From assembly GCA_021202835.1 (NCBI GenBank), contig JAJQCI010000015.1, positions 1 through 5,410 on the forward strand: a DNA stretch of 5,410 nucleotides, given 5' to 3'. Below, piece after piece: positions 5,391 through 5,410 of this stretch. Below the pieces are notes generated by a model. The model made no database searches, was not told the origin of the DNA, and saw nothing but the letters and a program-made list of their open reading frames with translations. The translations under genes were made by a program, and so were the position numbers. The DNA comes from Clostridiales bacterium. Lineage in GTDB: Bacteria > Bacillota > Clostridia > Lachnospirales > CAG-274. Each line of letters opens with the position of its first letter. Position 1 is the first letter of the stretch.

Positions 5391-5410
5391 GAAAAGATAA
5401 GATACTGCAT

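Larger units (their letters stand above)
4893..5410. other. Long AT-rich non-coding tail after the operon
   Basis: 518 bases with no gene I can support. It is visibly richer in A and T than the operon. It holds two short inverted repeats just after the last stop codon, the operon terminator, open frames on both strands without recognisable similarity, and palindromes plus a promoter-like sequence at the right edge. No tRNA, rRNA or CRISPR pattern was seen. Confidence 0.7.

Overview
The window carries one tightly packed operon of five genes, all on the + strand (10 to 4892). It is followed by an intrinsic terminator and an AT-rich tail of about 500 bases with no convincing gene. The strong GGAGG ribosome binding sites, frequent ATA, AGA and CTT codons, and the protein families point to a strictly anaerobic Firmicute of the class Clostridia (Lachnospiraceae or Oscillospiraceae type). 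This placement is an inference from style, not from a marker gene.

The operon encodes a biotin-dependent, sodium-translocating decarboxylase or transcarboxylase. In order: (1) a divergent acyl-CoA carboxyltransferase of the MmdA / 12S family, 457 aa; (2) a small one-helix membrane subunit of the OadG/MmdD family, 141 aa; (3) a separate biotin carrier protein with an Ala/Pro linker and an EAMKM biotinylation site, 142 aa; (4) the multi-spanning sodium pump subunit OadB/MmdB/GcdB, 386 aa; (5) a 5S / OadA-type oxaloacetate (pyruvate) carboxyltransferase without its own biotin domain, 466 aa. Gaps between genes are only 15 to 35 bases, each holding a ribosome binding site, so co-transcription is very likely. 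There is no biotin carboxylase gene, so ATP-driven carboxylation is not encoded here.

The first four genes follow the A-D-C-B order of the classical methylmalonyl-CoA decarboxylase operon, and a 2-oxoacid carboxyltransferase is appended. A simple model is that the 5S-type enzyme takes CO2 from oxaloacetate onto biotin. Carboxybiotin is then decarboxylated at the OadB-type subunit, exporting Na+, or exchanged with an acyl-CoA at the 12S-type subunit. The 12S-like protein has lost several glycine-rich motifs that form the oxyanion holes in characterised relatives. It may therefore act on another substrate, be structural, or be inactive. This mixed architecture and the altered 12S subunit are the most interesting points of the window.

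The tail (4893 to 5410) holds two small hairpins, a strong rho-independent terminator (4967 to 5002), overlapping open frames on both strands that I cannot assign, a weak pair of inverted ends that could be a decayed insertion sequence or MITE, and near the right edge two clean palindromes around an extended -10 promoter. The latter suggest a regulated gene starting just beyond the window.
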